Assembly: GCF_002487355.1 (NCBI RefSeq)
Contig: NZ_NTMG01000072.1
Span: 1-50,419, forward strand
Reading direction: 5' to 3'
DNA: 50,419 nucleotides
Source of the DNA: Candidatus Methanoperedens sp. BLZ2
GTDB taxonomy: Archaea; Halobacteriota; Methanosarcinia; Methanosarcinales; Methanoperedenaceae
The notes below the pieces were generated by a model. It ran no database searches, was not told where the DNA came from, and was given only the letters and a program-made list of their open reading frames with translations. Shown piece after piece: positions 42,591 to 50,419 of the stretch. The translations under genes and the position numbers were made by a program. The number at the start of each line of letters is the position of its first letter. The stretch's first letter is position 1.

Positions 42591-42961
42591 TGCTGGATTC
42601 TTTCGCATGGATGGAATATTTCATGGGGACCCCAAAGGGTGAAAAAGTCCAAAAATTAGTCGATGATGATTCGCAATTATACACTTCCCCGATAATAATA
42701 GCAGAAATATACTCCAAATCTCTCAGAACTGATGGAAAGGCCGAAGAGAGAAATGATTTCATAATAAAACGATGTGCTGTGGTAGCATTTGATGTGAAAA
42801 TCGCAGTTGAGGCTGCAAAAATACATGCGCAGAATAGAGTTAAGATCCACGATTTCGGTCTTGCTGATGCCATAATACTCGCATCAGCCCGGAGCAGGAA
42901 AACAAAAGTATTGACCGGAGACCCTCATTTTAAAAATTTCAAAGATGCTGTTATGTTGTGA
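42587..42961 (+). CDS. VapC-type PIN-domain toxin
   Basis: A 124-residue PIN toxin: MLDSFAWMEYFMGTPKG with the first catalytic Asp, IIIAEIYSKS with Glu, and the end DFGLADAIILASARSRKTKVLTGDPHFKNF with the last acidic residues, all in place. RNA-cleaving toxin normally held by the antitoxin just upstream. Confidence 0.9.
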   Translation: MMLDSFAWMEYFMGTPKGEKVQKLVDDDSQLYTSPIIIAEIYSKSLRTDGKAEERNDFIIKRCAVVAFDVKIAVEAAKIHAQNRVKIHDFGLADAIILASARSRKTKVLTGDPHFKNFKDAVML

Positions 42962-43303
42962 TCTTTAAAGAGCTGAACGCATCAAGCTTATGCGCTCCTG
43001 CACGGCCAACATTAAAAACATGCCCGAAGTAACTGTTGCATCTTGATCCTGTTTATTCCCAAATAGTGCCGGTTTCAGATTGACATTATCCACGGAGTCC
43101 AGAAACTTAAGATTAAGTCAAAAGCACCATCTATAGAAGTTGGGCAAAAGCATTAATACATAATTGATAACCTTATGTATTATTCAGGGATACAATTTAT
43201 GAAAATTCCCAAAGAGTACTAATAAATATTTAAAGGTAGATAATACTATAACTAATAATAAGGTTTAAAAATTTATGGAATTATTAATTGGTATGGATAA
43301 AAA
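42962..43303. other. gene-free region and promoter of the kinase-methylase cassette
   Basis: About 340 bases with no gene. The right end is very AT-rich; TTTAAAAATTTAT at 43264-43276 is a TATA candidate that would start transcription about 10 bases before the ATG at 43304, giving an almost leaderless mRNA. No operator repeat is obvious. Confidence 0.45.
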
Positions 43304-45838
43304 ATGACACAAGAAGATGATCTGTACTTCAATATAGACTCGCGGTTATTACTACAATTAGGCAAAAAACTAGTAACAAATAGGGCTGTGGCATTAGCCG
43401 AACTTGTTAAAAATTCATATGATGCTGATGCTACTCAAGTCCGAGTGAGTCTAAAGAATATCAAAAATACTGGCGGTACAATAATAGTTGAAGACAACGG
43501 TTCTGGAATGCTATTGCCAGCTTTTAGGAATACTTGGATGAGGATCGCCACAATCGATAAAGAAAAGAATCCAATCTCTCAAAAATATAAAAGACAAAAA
43601 GCCGGTGAAAAAGGTATTGGAAGATTTGCTTGCAGGAGAATATCCAAAAGACTAAGAATTAAATCTATTGCCATAACAGAAGATGGACATAAAGAAGAAT
43701 TAAGCGCTTTTTTTGATTGGACTGCATTTTCACCCGGTTCTGATGTGGATAAGATACCTGTAAAATATACTACAAAACTTGTTGATGACAAAATCCGGAC
43801 AGGTACTATCTTAATTTTAGAAGATACTAAGGATTCATGGGATGGTTGGGATATTAGACGCCTGAGAAATGAACTAACCGATTTAATCTCCCCGACAACA
43901 TTTAAAGATGGACAAGAATTTGAAGAAGCAACTGGTAAATATGATCCAGGATTTAATATAGATTTTGAATGTCCTGAGTTCCCGACAAAAGAAGAAAGGC
44001 TTGAAGAAACATTCTTAAGGAGTGCTTGGGCTAAGCTTTCTGGAAATGTCGATGAGAATGGGATTGCAACTTATGAGATAAAAGTATTAAATAAGGTAAT
44101 AAACTATATTACCAAGAATCATACACGGATTGAAGCATTTCAAAATTTGAGAAATGCACAATTAGAAATTTATTTCTTTGTTTATCTTTCTAATTTTTTT
44201 AAGGATTCAGATTGGGGATTACGTGACGCTGAAGAAATAGGTCAATCAAGAGGCGGCATTAAAGTATATTCTGATATGTTTAGAGTTTTTGGATACGGTG
44301 AAAAGGGCGACGATTGGCTAAAAGTTGATTATGATAGGGGTAGATCAATTGGTGGAGTTGATGAAGAGGTAAGTGATTATCTAGAAAAGAAAGATGATAG
44401 GCCAGGATTACGTCTTTTTAAGAATCATGCATTGTTTGGACATTTAAAGTTTGTAAAAAATAGTAATCCAATGCTGGAAATAACAGTGAATCGGGAAAGA
44501 TTGGTTGACAATGTAGCTTTTGAAGAATTAAGAAAATTTGTTCGATTGGGAGTTGATTTTGCTACAGTTTTGTATTCTAATGAAGTTACCAAAAAGATGA
44601 AATTAGAAGACCAAAAAAAGGAAGTGGAAGAAGAGGCACGGAAAAAAGCTGAGCAAGAATTAAGGAAGAAAGCTGAGGCTGCAAGAATAATAGCAGAAGA
44701 ACAGGCCAAAAAAGCTGAAGAAGAGAGAAAAAAAGCTGAAGAAAAGGCAAAAAAGGCAGATCTAGATCGAAAAAGGGCTGAAGAAGAACTAAAAAAAGCC
44801 GAAGAGGAACGAAGAAAATCAGAAATTGAACGACGAAAAGCTGAAGAAGAACAACGCAAAAAAGTGGATGAGCTTACCAAAAAACATCTCATAGAAGCTT
44901 TAAGAAAAGAAGAGGAATATATTAAAGTCGAAGGGGAAGCAAGAAAAAAAGAAAAGGAACGAAGAAGAGAAGAAGAAGAAATCAGGTCAAAGATTGATCG
45001 AGAGCGGAAAAAATCAGAAGAAATTCGATTGCAGGAAATTGAGAAATTAATAAAAACCGAAGATGAATTAAGGAATTTAAGAGATGAAGAATTCAAACGA
45101 AAAGAAGAAAAGTTAGAAAGAGAAACCGCGCAATTAAGGGTACTTGCCTCTACGGGAACTTTAGTTCTAATTCTAAATCATGAATTACGGGCTCTAGTAG
45201 ATGCTATGGAAGAAATGAATAACAATTTTTTATCAATAATAAAAAAGATGCCAGAAGAGGAGCAGTTGAAATATAACGAAATTCAAGAACCTTTTAGTAA
45301 TCGTATAGAAATGGTAAAGGAATTAGGTTCATTACTTGGGCTGACAGTTGGTGTAGAGGGCAGAGAAAAGAGAGAATGGATTATACTACCAATAGTAGAA
45401 AGTATTTTTCATCCTTTTAATTGGTATTTTAGTAAGTCTGGAGTGGATTATTACATAAATATGCCCAATAATCTGAGAACGCGCAAAATGTATCGGTCGG
45501 AATTAGTTTCTGTATTAATCAACCTTATGTCAAACTCTGCTAAAGCTGTTATAGGCATGAATGATAGACATATTGAAGTAAAAGGGTTTGAAGAAAACGA
45601 CTATGTTCATATTTGGTTTCTTGATTCTGGAAGAGGTCTTGATAAAAGTCTTTGGGAGGAAGTTTTTGAACCTTTTATAAGTTATAGTGAACCTGACTTA
45701 AAATTTGGTGTAGGTACTGGTTTAGGTTTAAAAATTGTCCGTGATATAATTAACGCATGCGGAGGAAGCGTGCAATTTATAAATCCGCCAGAAGGTTGGA
45801 AAACTTGTGTGGAAGTAATGTTACCCAAGAGGGAATAG
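43304..45838 (+). CDS. tandem-GHKL histidine kinase with MORC-like N-terminal ATPase and long coiled coil
   Basis: An 844-residue protein with two GHKL ATPase domains. Residues 1 to about 430 are MORC/MutL/Hsp90-like: N-box ALAELVKNSYDADA, DNGSGM (64-69), GEKGIGRF (101-108). Residues about 430-612 are a highly charged Lys/Glu/Ala coiled coil. Then a histidine-kinase core: ILNHELRALVD with phospho-acceptor His626, N-box INLMSNSAKA (near 740), G1 DSGRGL (near 774), and G2 GVGTGLGLKIV (802-812). It would phosphorylate the response regulator two bases downstream. MORC-type GHKL domains are known in restriction-modification systems. First gene of the cassette. Confidence 0.85.
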   Translation: MTQEDDLYFNIDSRLLLQLGKKLVTNRAVALAELVKNSYDADATQVRVSLKNIKNTGGTIIVEDNGSGMLLPAFRNTWMRIATIDKEKNPISQKYKRQKAGEKGIGRFACRRISKRLRIKSIAITEDGHKEELSAFFDWTAFSPGSDVDKIPVKYTTKLVDDKIRTGTILILEDTKDSWDGWDIRRLRNELTDLISPTTFKDGQEFEEATGKYDPGFNIDFECPEFPTKEERLEETFLRSAWAKLSGNVDENGIATYEIKVLNKVINYITKNHTRIEAFQNLRNAQLEIYFFVYLSNFFKDSDWGLRDAEEIGQSRGGIKVYSDMFRVFGYGEKGDDWLKVDYDRGRSIGGVDEEVSDYLEKKDDRPGLRLFKNHALFGHLKFVKNSNPMLEITVNRERLVDNVAFEELRKFVRLGVDFATVLYSNEVTKKMKLEDQKKEVEEEARKKAEQELRKKAEAARIIAEEQAKKAEEERKKAEEKAKKADLDRKRAEEELKKAEEERRKSEIERRKAEEEQRKKVDELTKKHLIEALRKEEEYIKVEGEARKKEKERRREEEEIRSKIDRERKKSEEIRLQEIEKLIKTEDELRNLRDEEFKRKEEKLERETAQLRVLASTGTLVLILNHELRALVDAMEEMNNNFLSIIKKMPEEEQLKYNEIQEPFSNRIEMVKELGSLLGLTVGVEGREKREWIILPIVESIFHPFNWYFSKSGVDYYINMPNNLRTRKMYRSELVSVLINLMSNSAKAVIGMNDRHIEVKGFEENDYVHIWFLDSGRGLDKSLWEEVFEPFISYSEPDLKFGVGTGLGLKIVRDIINACGGSVQFINPPEGWKTCVEVMLPKRE

Positions 45839-45839
45839 A

Positions 45840-46916
45840 ATGAAAATAAAGACCATTTATATTGACGATGAAGATGAAGAGTTAAGAAAATACCAAAGAA
45901 TATTTGAAAATGATGTAAGGGCTAAAAATCAATTTGAAATTATTGCGGCCAATTCCCAAAAGCAAATAGGAGATCTCATAAATGAAGTAAAAAACGAAAA
46001 ACCTGAACTAATTTTAGTAGACCTTGATCTGACCATACCTAAAGAAGGTTTATTATTGGGAGTATCTGGAGCAGCTCTATCAACTGCGTTAAGAGAGGAA
46101 TTTCCAGAGGTTCCCATAATACTTTTTACAAAAACTGACTTTCTTAAAATTCAAAAGGTAAATCCTAAAGTATTATCTAGTTTGGATGAAACTATTTACA
46201 AAAGTGATCTATTTAAAGGAGATGCAAATTTAGATTGCTTGGATAAATTAGCAAATGGTTACAAACAACTTCGTAATGAAAAATCAAAAACTTGGATAGA
46301 ATTATTAGAGATAATTGAAGCGCCCAAAAACGATTATGATTCTCTAAAAGTCTCAGACCCACCAACAATTTCTGAAAATGTATGGTCTGTATTTGACGCA
46401 GCATATTGGATACGCAATACTTTAATAAAATATCCGGGTATCCTTTATGATCCGATTCATTCTGCAGCTTTCTTAGGTCTTTCAAGAGACGCATTTCTAT
46501 CTGAATCTGTCCAAAAGTTATTCTCTGAAGCTAAATATTCGAAAATATTCGTGCCTATTGAAGGTCGGTGGTGGAAATCAAGGCTACAAGAAATTGCTGA
46601 ATCAATTATGGATGAAAAAGAAAAAGATTTAATAATTCGAGAAGGGTTTCCATTAGCATGGGACAGAATTAATAAAACGAATATAGATAGATCAAAGTGC
46701 GTATTTTGTGGTAAGGAGCCTGCTGAGTGGGTATGTCACATTCTTAAAAAACCTGTAATGATTAAATGTTCATTACGTTATAAACCCGACTCTCGACCCT
46801 CGGTTATGGATGAAGCTAGAGTGTCATATAACGCAATAAGAACGTCTAATGAAGTAAATGATGAAAAATTTGATCCAATAGAATACGATATGTTACCAAA
46901 TATTCGTAAAAAGTAA
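45840..46916 (+). CDS. response regulator with unknown Cys-rich output domain
   Basis: A 358-residue protein. Residues about 3-125 are a receiver: acidic pocket Asp9-Asp10, phospho-acceptor Asp61 in LILVDLDLT, Thr97, and Lys121 in IYKSDL. The C-terminal 230 residues are unlike any DNA-binding output domain I know; they hold a possible metal site C287-x2-C290-x8-C299-H300-x9-C310 and a Trp-rich FVPIEGRWWKSRLQ. It begins two bases after the kinase stop with GAGGG ahead, so it is the cognate partner. Output could be catalytic or protein-binding. Confidence 0.8.
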   Translation: MKIKTIYIDDEDEELRKYQRIFENDVRAKNQFEIIAANSQKQIGDLINEVKNEKPELILVDLDLTIPKEGLLLGVSGAALSTALREEFPEVPIILFTKTDFLKIQKVNPKVLSSLDETIYKSDLFKGDANLDCLDKLANGYKQLRNEKSKTWIELLEIIEAPKNDYDSLKVSDPPTISENVWSVFDAAYWIRNTLIKYPGILYDPIHSAAFLGLSRDAFLSESVQKLFSEAKYSKIFVPIEGRWWKSRLQEIAESIMDEKEKDLIIREGFPLAWDRINKTNIDRSKCVFCGKEPAEWVCHILKKPVMIKCSLRYKPDSRPSVMDEARVSYNAIRTSNEVNDEKFDPIEYDMLPNIRKK

Positions 46917-46931
46917 AGAGGGATTAAAAAA

Positions 46932-47525
46932 TTGGACGATAAATACGCTATCCAACTGCAAAGATTCACTTTGGCATATATGAAGGAATATTTAGAGCCT
47001 GGCTCATATTCAACTCTATTGGATAAAGTAAGATCATTAAAGAACCACATACTAAAAGAGGATTGGACATTTGTAATCCCAAGAGACCATCCCTTAACTT
47101 TTATAAAAAATGATTCAAATCTGCAGATTGATATAACTTGTATGATTGTAGTACATGAAAATAGCATAAAAAAACATAATATAGAGCTCCGTGTATTATC
47201 TATAGAAGATAATCCGAAAGTAAAATTCAAATTTCATATCGATCAAAAAGATCCAAAATTAAAAGATCATCCATGGTATCATCTGCAAATGGAGGATTCA
47301 CCACGTTTTCCTTTTCCACCAATGGACATAATTTTACTTTGCGAATTTGTACTTGTCAATTTTTTCCATAAAAAATCAGAAGATTTGAGACGAGATGGTG
47401 GATGGAGAAACATTGTAATCAATAGCCAACATCTATTTCAAAAAGAATATTATCATATGTGCAATAACTGCATTGACAACAATTCTGATGCTACATTGAT
47501 GGAACATTTATTTAATTATCCGTGA
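46932..47525 (+). CDS. hypothetical cassette protein
   Basis: A 197-residue soluble protein of unknown family starting TTG behind GAGGGAT. Features are a helical start, a central IDITCMIVVHENSIKKHNIELRV beta region, and a Cys/His-bearing end (YYHMCNNCIDNN). I could not match a nuclease motif with confidence. Its place between regulator and methylase suggests a specific part in the cassette, perhaps the effector. Confidence 0.6.
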   Translation: MDDKYAIQLQRFTLAYMKEYLEPGSYSTLLDKVRSLKNHILKEDWTFVIPRDHPLTFIKNDSNLQIDITCMIVVHENSIKKHNIELRVLSIEDNPKVKFKFHIDQKDPKLKDHPWYHLQMEDSPRFPFPPMDIILLCEFVLVNFFHKKSEDLRRDGGWRNIVINSQHLFQKEYYHMCNNCIDNNSDATLMEHLFNYP

Positions 47526-47535
47526 GGGTGAAATT

Positions 47536-49146
47536 TTGATTATACAAAATATGAAATTTCTACCTGAAAAAACTGCAAATCAAACACTTGTAGATTATAC
47601 TGAATGCCTTACGGATTGGTATGTCGACAAAATACCTATTGATTACAGAAAAAAGAGGGGACAATATTTCACCCCCAATAAAATAAGTGAATTAATGGTG
47701 AGTCTGTTTGAAAATATTGGAAAAATAAAAAAAATAAGAATTCTTGATCCGGGCGCTGGAATTGGAATTTTTGAAAGTACTTTTTGTGATTATTTAAAAT
47801 CAGTTAAGAAGAAAGTGAAGATATCATTCGACCTATACGAAAATGATACAAATATAATACCTCTTCTTGAACAAAATATGCAAACCTGTAAGGATTATAT
47901 GGCTGCAAAAGGATTTGAGATTGATTATAAAATATTTACAGATGATTTTATTTTATCAAATACGCAAATTTTTAATAATATAGAAAAATTCGATTGCAAT
48001 AAAAATGGATATGATTTAATTATATTAAATCCACCTTATTATAAACTTAATAAAGAATCTCCGCAAGTAATTGGAATGAAAAATATTGTGAGTGGACAAC
48101 CTAACATCTATACACTTTTTATGGCAATATCGGCAAAATTATTGAAAAATGGTGGACAAATGACAGCATTAACTCCAAGGAGTTACTGTTCCGGATCATA
48201 TTTTAAAGCTTTTAGAGAATGGTTTTTCAAAACAGTCAAACCACAAAAGATACATCTGTTTGATTCTCGAAAAGAAATTTTTAAAAAATACAGTGTGCTT
48301 CAAGAAAATGTAATTTTAAATGCAATAAAAACATCAAAAACACCAGAAAATATCCAAATTAGCGTAAGTAAAGGAATACCCACTGATGAAGAAACGTTAA
48401 TGATAAGAAATATAAGTTATGATAAAATTATTATTGAAAATAATAATGATATTGTAATGCGAATACCAACTTCTGAAATAGATGAATTAATAGCAGTTTA
48501 TATTGATAAATTTGAGGATAATTTAGAGAGTTTAGGATTCAAGGTATCAACTGGTCCTGTTGTTCCTTTTAGAGCAAAGAACTTTCTTTTAAAAAAGATA
48601 AATGAACGCAATGATTTTATTCCTTTAGTTTGGATGCATAATCTTGTCGATGGAATGATAAAATGGCCTCTTGAAAACAAAGGGATCCCTATTGGATTAA
48701 AAATGACAAAAGAATCATTCAAGATATTAATACCCAATAAAAATTACGTATTAATTAAACGGTTTAGCGCCAAAGAAGGAAAACAACGAATTAACGTAGG
48801 GATTTATTTGAAAAAATGTTCAAATTCAGATTATATTGGTATTGAAAACCATGTAAATTATATATATAAAAAAGGTGGCGAATTGACTATAGACGAAGCT
48901 TATGGCATTGCAACCTTATTAAATTCAAAGTTATATAACCAGTATTTCCAAATTACAAATGGAAGCACTCAGGTTAATGTTTCTGAAATAAGAAATTTTC
49001 CTTTTCCCTCCTTAGAAATAGTAAAAGAGATTGGGACTTTAATACGAAATTTAAAATTGAGTGATGTTAAAAAAGAAAGCATTATAATTAACACCCTAAA
49101 AATTGAAGAAAAAATATCAAGCGAATTACTAAAAAATGATAATTAG
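47536..49146 (+). CDS. Eco57I/TaqI-type adenine-N6 DNA methyltransferase
   Basis: A 536-residue gamma-class methylase. RKKRGQYFTPNKISELMV and motif I DPGAGIGIFE (71-80) bind SAM, and NPPY (165-168) in LIILNPPYYKLN is the catalytic motif IV. A C-terminal TaqI-like target-recognition region follows (PLVWMHNLVDGMIKWP, FQITNGSTQVNVSEIRNFPFPS). No nuclease domain is fused, unlike true type IIG enzymes. TTG start after GAGGGTG, 10 bases from the previous gene. It probably marks self DNA for the cassette, or is a regulatory methylase. Confidence 0.9.
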   Translation: MIIQNMKFLPEKTANQTLVDYTECLTDWYVDKIPIDYRKKRGQYFTPNKISELMVSLFENIGKIKKIRILDPGAGIGIFESTFCDYLKSVKKKVKISFDLYENDTNIIPLLEQNMQTCKDYMAAKGFEIDYKIFTDDFILSNTQIFNNIEKFDCNKNGYDLIILNPPYYKLNKESPQVIGMKNIVSGQPNIYTLFMAISAKLLKNGGQMTALTPRSYCSGSYFKAFREWFFKTVKPQKIHLFDSRKEIFKKYSVLQENVILNAIKTSKTPENIQISVSKGIPTDEETLMIRNISYDKIIIENNNDIVMRIPTSEIDELIAVYIDKFEDNLESLGFKVSTGPVVPFRAKNFLLKKINERNDFIPLVWMHNLVDGMIKWPLENKGIPIGLKMTKESFKILIPNKNYVLIKRFSAKEGKQRINVGIYLKKCSNSDYIGIENHVNYIYKKGGELTIDEAYGIATLLNSKLYNQYFQITNGSTQVNVSEIRNFPFPSLEIVKEIGTLIRNLKLSDVKKESIIINTLKIEEKISSELLKNDN

Positions 49147-49482
49147 AATTTAAGACTGCTTATTCGTAACAATTATTCTTTATAGGCGCCGATTTCTTGC
49201 ATTACAGGAATATTATTTAGGCTTCATCTCGCCTTTCGAGAGCATGATAACAAGCGTGGATGCAATCACTAAATCCTGGACTTAATGTACGAAACCTACA
49301 GCAATCGGTTTTGTATGATTCTTATCTTGTGTATGGATTTATTTCTCAACAACATCTATTCCCGACCAATCCATGGAAACAGCTTAGCGCCCAAATTTGT
49401 TCGCCCCAGGATTTTTCTTGAGCCATCCCCCATCCAAACCTATATCCCTCCCGACCACCCAATATCAACCAAGGTGAGTGTA
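49147..49482. other. gene-free stretch after the methylase
   Basis: About 335 bases with no good gene. The frame open from 49285 is an extension of the VOC gene without a ribosome site. No restriction endonuclease is encoded here. Confidence 0.5.
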
Positions 49483-49854
49483 ATGCCAGCAATAGTCCAT
49501 TTTGACCTGCCGGCGGATGATCCTGAACGCGCCAAAAAATTCTACGAAAAGTTGTTTGATTGGAAATTTGAAAAAGTACCGATGCCGACGCCGTATTATC
49601 TCATAGAGACCTCAGACCTGGAAGGAAATCCCGGAGTCAGGGGCGGGATGGGAAAAAGAGGGCTGCCCGGACAGCAGGTGTCGAATTATATCGGTGTCCC
49701 TTCGGTAGATGATTACCTGGCAAAAGTAAAGAATCTGGGCGGCAATATCATCATGCAAAAAACAGCAGTGTCGGGCTGGGGGTATCTTGCGATATGCGTT
49801 GATACCGAGAACAATACATTCGGGCTGTGGGAAGAAGACAGGAATGCGAAGTAA
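49483..49854 (+). CDS. VOC superfamily (glyoxalase/bleomycin-resistance-like) protein
   Basis: A 123-residue protein from ATG 49483, behind AAGGTGAG: AIVHFDLPADDPERAKKFYEKLFDWKFEKV is the first VOC module, YIGVPSVDDYLAKVKNLGGNIIMQ the second, ending AICVDTENNTFGLWEE. His5 or so, and Glu near the end, could bind metal. Such proteins are small enzymes or antibiotic-binding proteins. GC content is higher than the cassette. Confidence 0.9.
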   Translation: MPAIVHFDLPADDPERAKKFYEKLFDWKFEKVPMPTPYYLIETSDLEGNPGVRGGMGKRGLPGQQVSNYIGVPSVDDYLAKVKNLGGNIIMQKTAVSGWGYLAICVDTENNTFGLWEEDRNAK

Positions 49855-49958
49855 CATTCCATGAAAGCATCAGGATCAAGAAAGCCCTATCGGGCAATTT
49901 AGAGTATAATCCGCTACTGTTTTTTTCTGTTCCTCTTTCCGAGCCCATCCAATAAATG

Positions 49959-50025
49959 GACAGGATAACAGGATTGACGGGATGAATTGCCAGAAATCTA
50001 TCATGTCAATCCTGTTAATCCTGTC
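49959..50025. repeat. AGGATTGAC-type inverted repeat
   Basis: GACAGGATAACAGGATTGAC (49959-49978) pairs with GTCAATCCTGTTAATCCTGTC (50005-50025), one base offset, across 26 bases. The GGATTAACAGGATTGACAGG motif recurs between genes in many prokaryotes. It would form a strong hairpin at the end of the VOC transcript. Confidence 0.7.
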
Positions 50026-50074
50026 TATTAGCTGGTCATAGCCTTTAAAAATAGCGTGCAACTCAGAAAGTTGG

Positions 50075-50117
50075 AATTAATGGATGGGCTCGGTAGACAA
50101 GAGCCCATCCATTAATT
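50075..50117. repeat. 17-bp perfect inverted repeat near an insertion sequence
   Basis: AATTAATGGATGGGCTC (50075-50091) is the exact reverse complement of GAGCCCATCCATTAATT (50101-50117), with a nine-base loop. A partial copy, GAGCCCATCC, is at 49941-49950. It adjoins the transposase gene end, so it may be part of the insertion sequence terminus or a transcription stop. Confidence 0.65.
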
Positions 50118-50419
50118 AATTCCTCCCATTCCATCATTGTTTTGCACCTTTACGAACAGATAGCACCAGGCTTTGTTATTGAAATAAGCCGTGATGTTAT
50201 GGTCACAAGCGATAAGGATAGACCCTTTTAATTTATTTTCTTCCTTCTTATAATAGCATTTACTTCTTCTGACTTCAATATTTCCAAACGGTCTTTCTCC
50301 AAGTTTTCTCTTTCTATATTTCTTCTTGTCAAAACGTATACGTGCTATTTTTCTTATGGACTTCCTGGCTTCTCCTTCCCTCTGCTTGACCTGTAAATCC
50401 ATATGTACAGCCTTTGCAT
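50112..50419 (-). CDS. IS1182-like transposase, C-terminal part (cut by window edge)
   Basis: A partial open frame continuing past the right edge. KKKYRKRKLGERPFGNIEV resembles the C-terminal PFG-I-K region of IS1182/IS4-type transposases (Y-x-x-RK...E-x-PFG), followed by a basic region and SILIACDHNITAYFNN, like the ending of those enzymes. Only the last roughly 100 residues are visible, so completeness and activity cannot be judged. Confidence 0.55.
   Translation of the reverse strand, partial: AKAVHMDLQVKQREGEARKSIRKIARIRFDKKKYRKRKLGERPFGNIEVRRSKCYYKKEENKLKGSILIACDHNITAYFNNKAWCYLFVKVQNNDGMGGIN

Noticed and set aside
44425-45096. 223-codon minus-strand Ser-rich open frame
   Set aside because: Shadow of the Lys/Glu-rich coiled-coil DNA of the kinase gene; low complexity and no ribosome site.
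43304-49146. Known defence systems Detocs, BREX, DISARM
   Set aside because: Detocs has kinase and regulator but different third gene and no methylase; BREX and DISARM need helicases and other genes not present here.
1-50419. tRNA, rRNA and CRISPR arrays
   Set aside because: I scanned for tRNA T-loop sequences, rRNA signatures and regularly spaced repeats and found none that hold up.

Overview
The window reads as chromosome of a methanogen-type euryarchaeon, most likely in or near the Methanosarcinales (a Ca. Methanoperedens/ANME-2d-like organism is a reasonable guess, not proven). The reasons are a membrane HdrE-HdrD heterodisulfide reductase pair, archaeal S19e and PDCD5, archaeal-type triosephosphate isomerase, Elp3, a Taw2-like wyosine methyltransferase, several KaiC-like RecA proteins, DUF5371, DUF2769 and DUF166 proteins, archaeal TATA boxes, short leaders and frequent TTG/GTG starts preceded by GGAGG-like sites.

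Layout. 1-2.9 kb holds exported or membrane proteins of unknown role and a decayed transposase that abuts the 3' end of a 2-hydroxyacyl-CoA dehydratase activator gene. 2.9-7.65 kb is a minus-strand run: KaiC-like ATPase, tpiA, elp3, HgdB-like and HgdC-like genes, the last three junctions tight or overlapping. 7.8-13.1 kb (plus) holds a Pat-like fused acyl-CoA synthetase/GNAT protein, then a compact signalling operon: degenerate KaiC-like protein, KaiC-like/Ras-like GTPase fusion, Roadblock protein, CRM-domain RNA-binding protein. 13.2-19.7 kb is core: S19e, PDCD5, cysS, hdrED and a small cluster of thioredoxin-like and zinc-ribbon proteins.

20.1-24.8 kb is a four-gene surface-polysaccharide set (sugar aminotransferase, ATP-grasp, Wzx-type flippase, GT2) whose sequence style looks bacterial. 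It ends in gene-free DNA full of palindromic repeats of the bacterial intergenic type (25.0-25.4 kb). It is probably horizontally acquired. 25.4-36.7 kb returns to core-like genes: MscS, FKBP lipoprotein, OB-fold protein, DrrAB-type ABC exporter, tiny Cys-rich proteins, the ACT-homoserine dehydrogenase-Taw2 operon, a PNPOx-like protein, DUF166, DUF5371 and SIMPL.

36.8-49.2 kb is an accessory island: an orphan antitoxin, an acyltransferase, a 2-TM protein of unknown function, DUF2769 plus a rubredoxin-flavodoxin protein, two divergent PIN toxin-antitoxin pairs, and then the most interesting locus. That locus is a four-gene, same-strand, AT-rich cassette (43304-49146) made of a tandem-GHKL histidine kinase with a MORC/MutL-like N-terminal ATPase and a long charged coiled coil, a response regulator with an unknown Cys-rich output domain, an unknown protein, and an Eco57I/TaqI-like adenine DNA methyltransferase. 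I interpret it as a candidate two-component-controlled, restriction- or defence-like system; no nuclease is recognisable. The window closes with a VOC-family protein, long inverted repeats and a truncated IS1182-like transposase.
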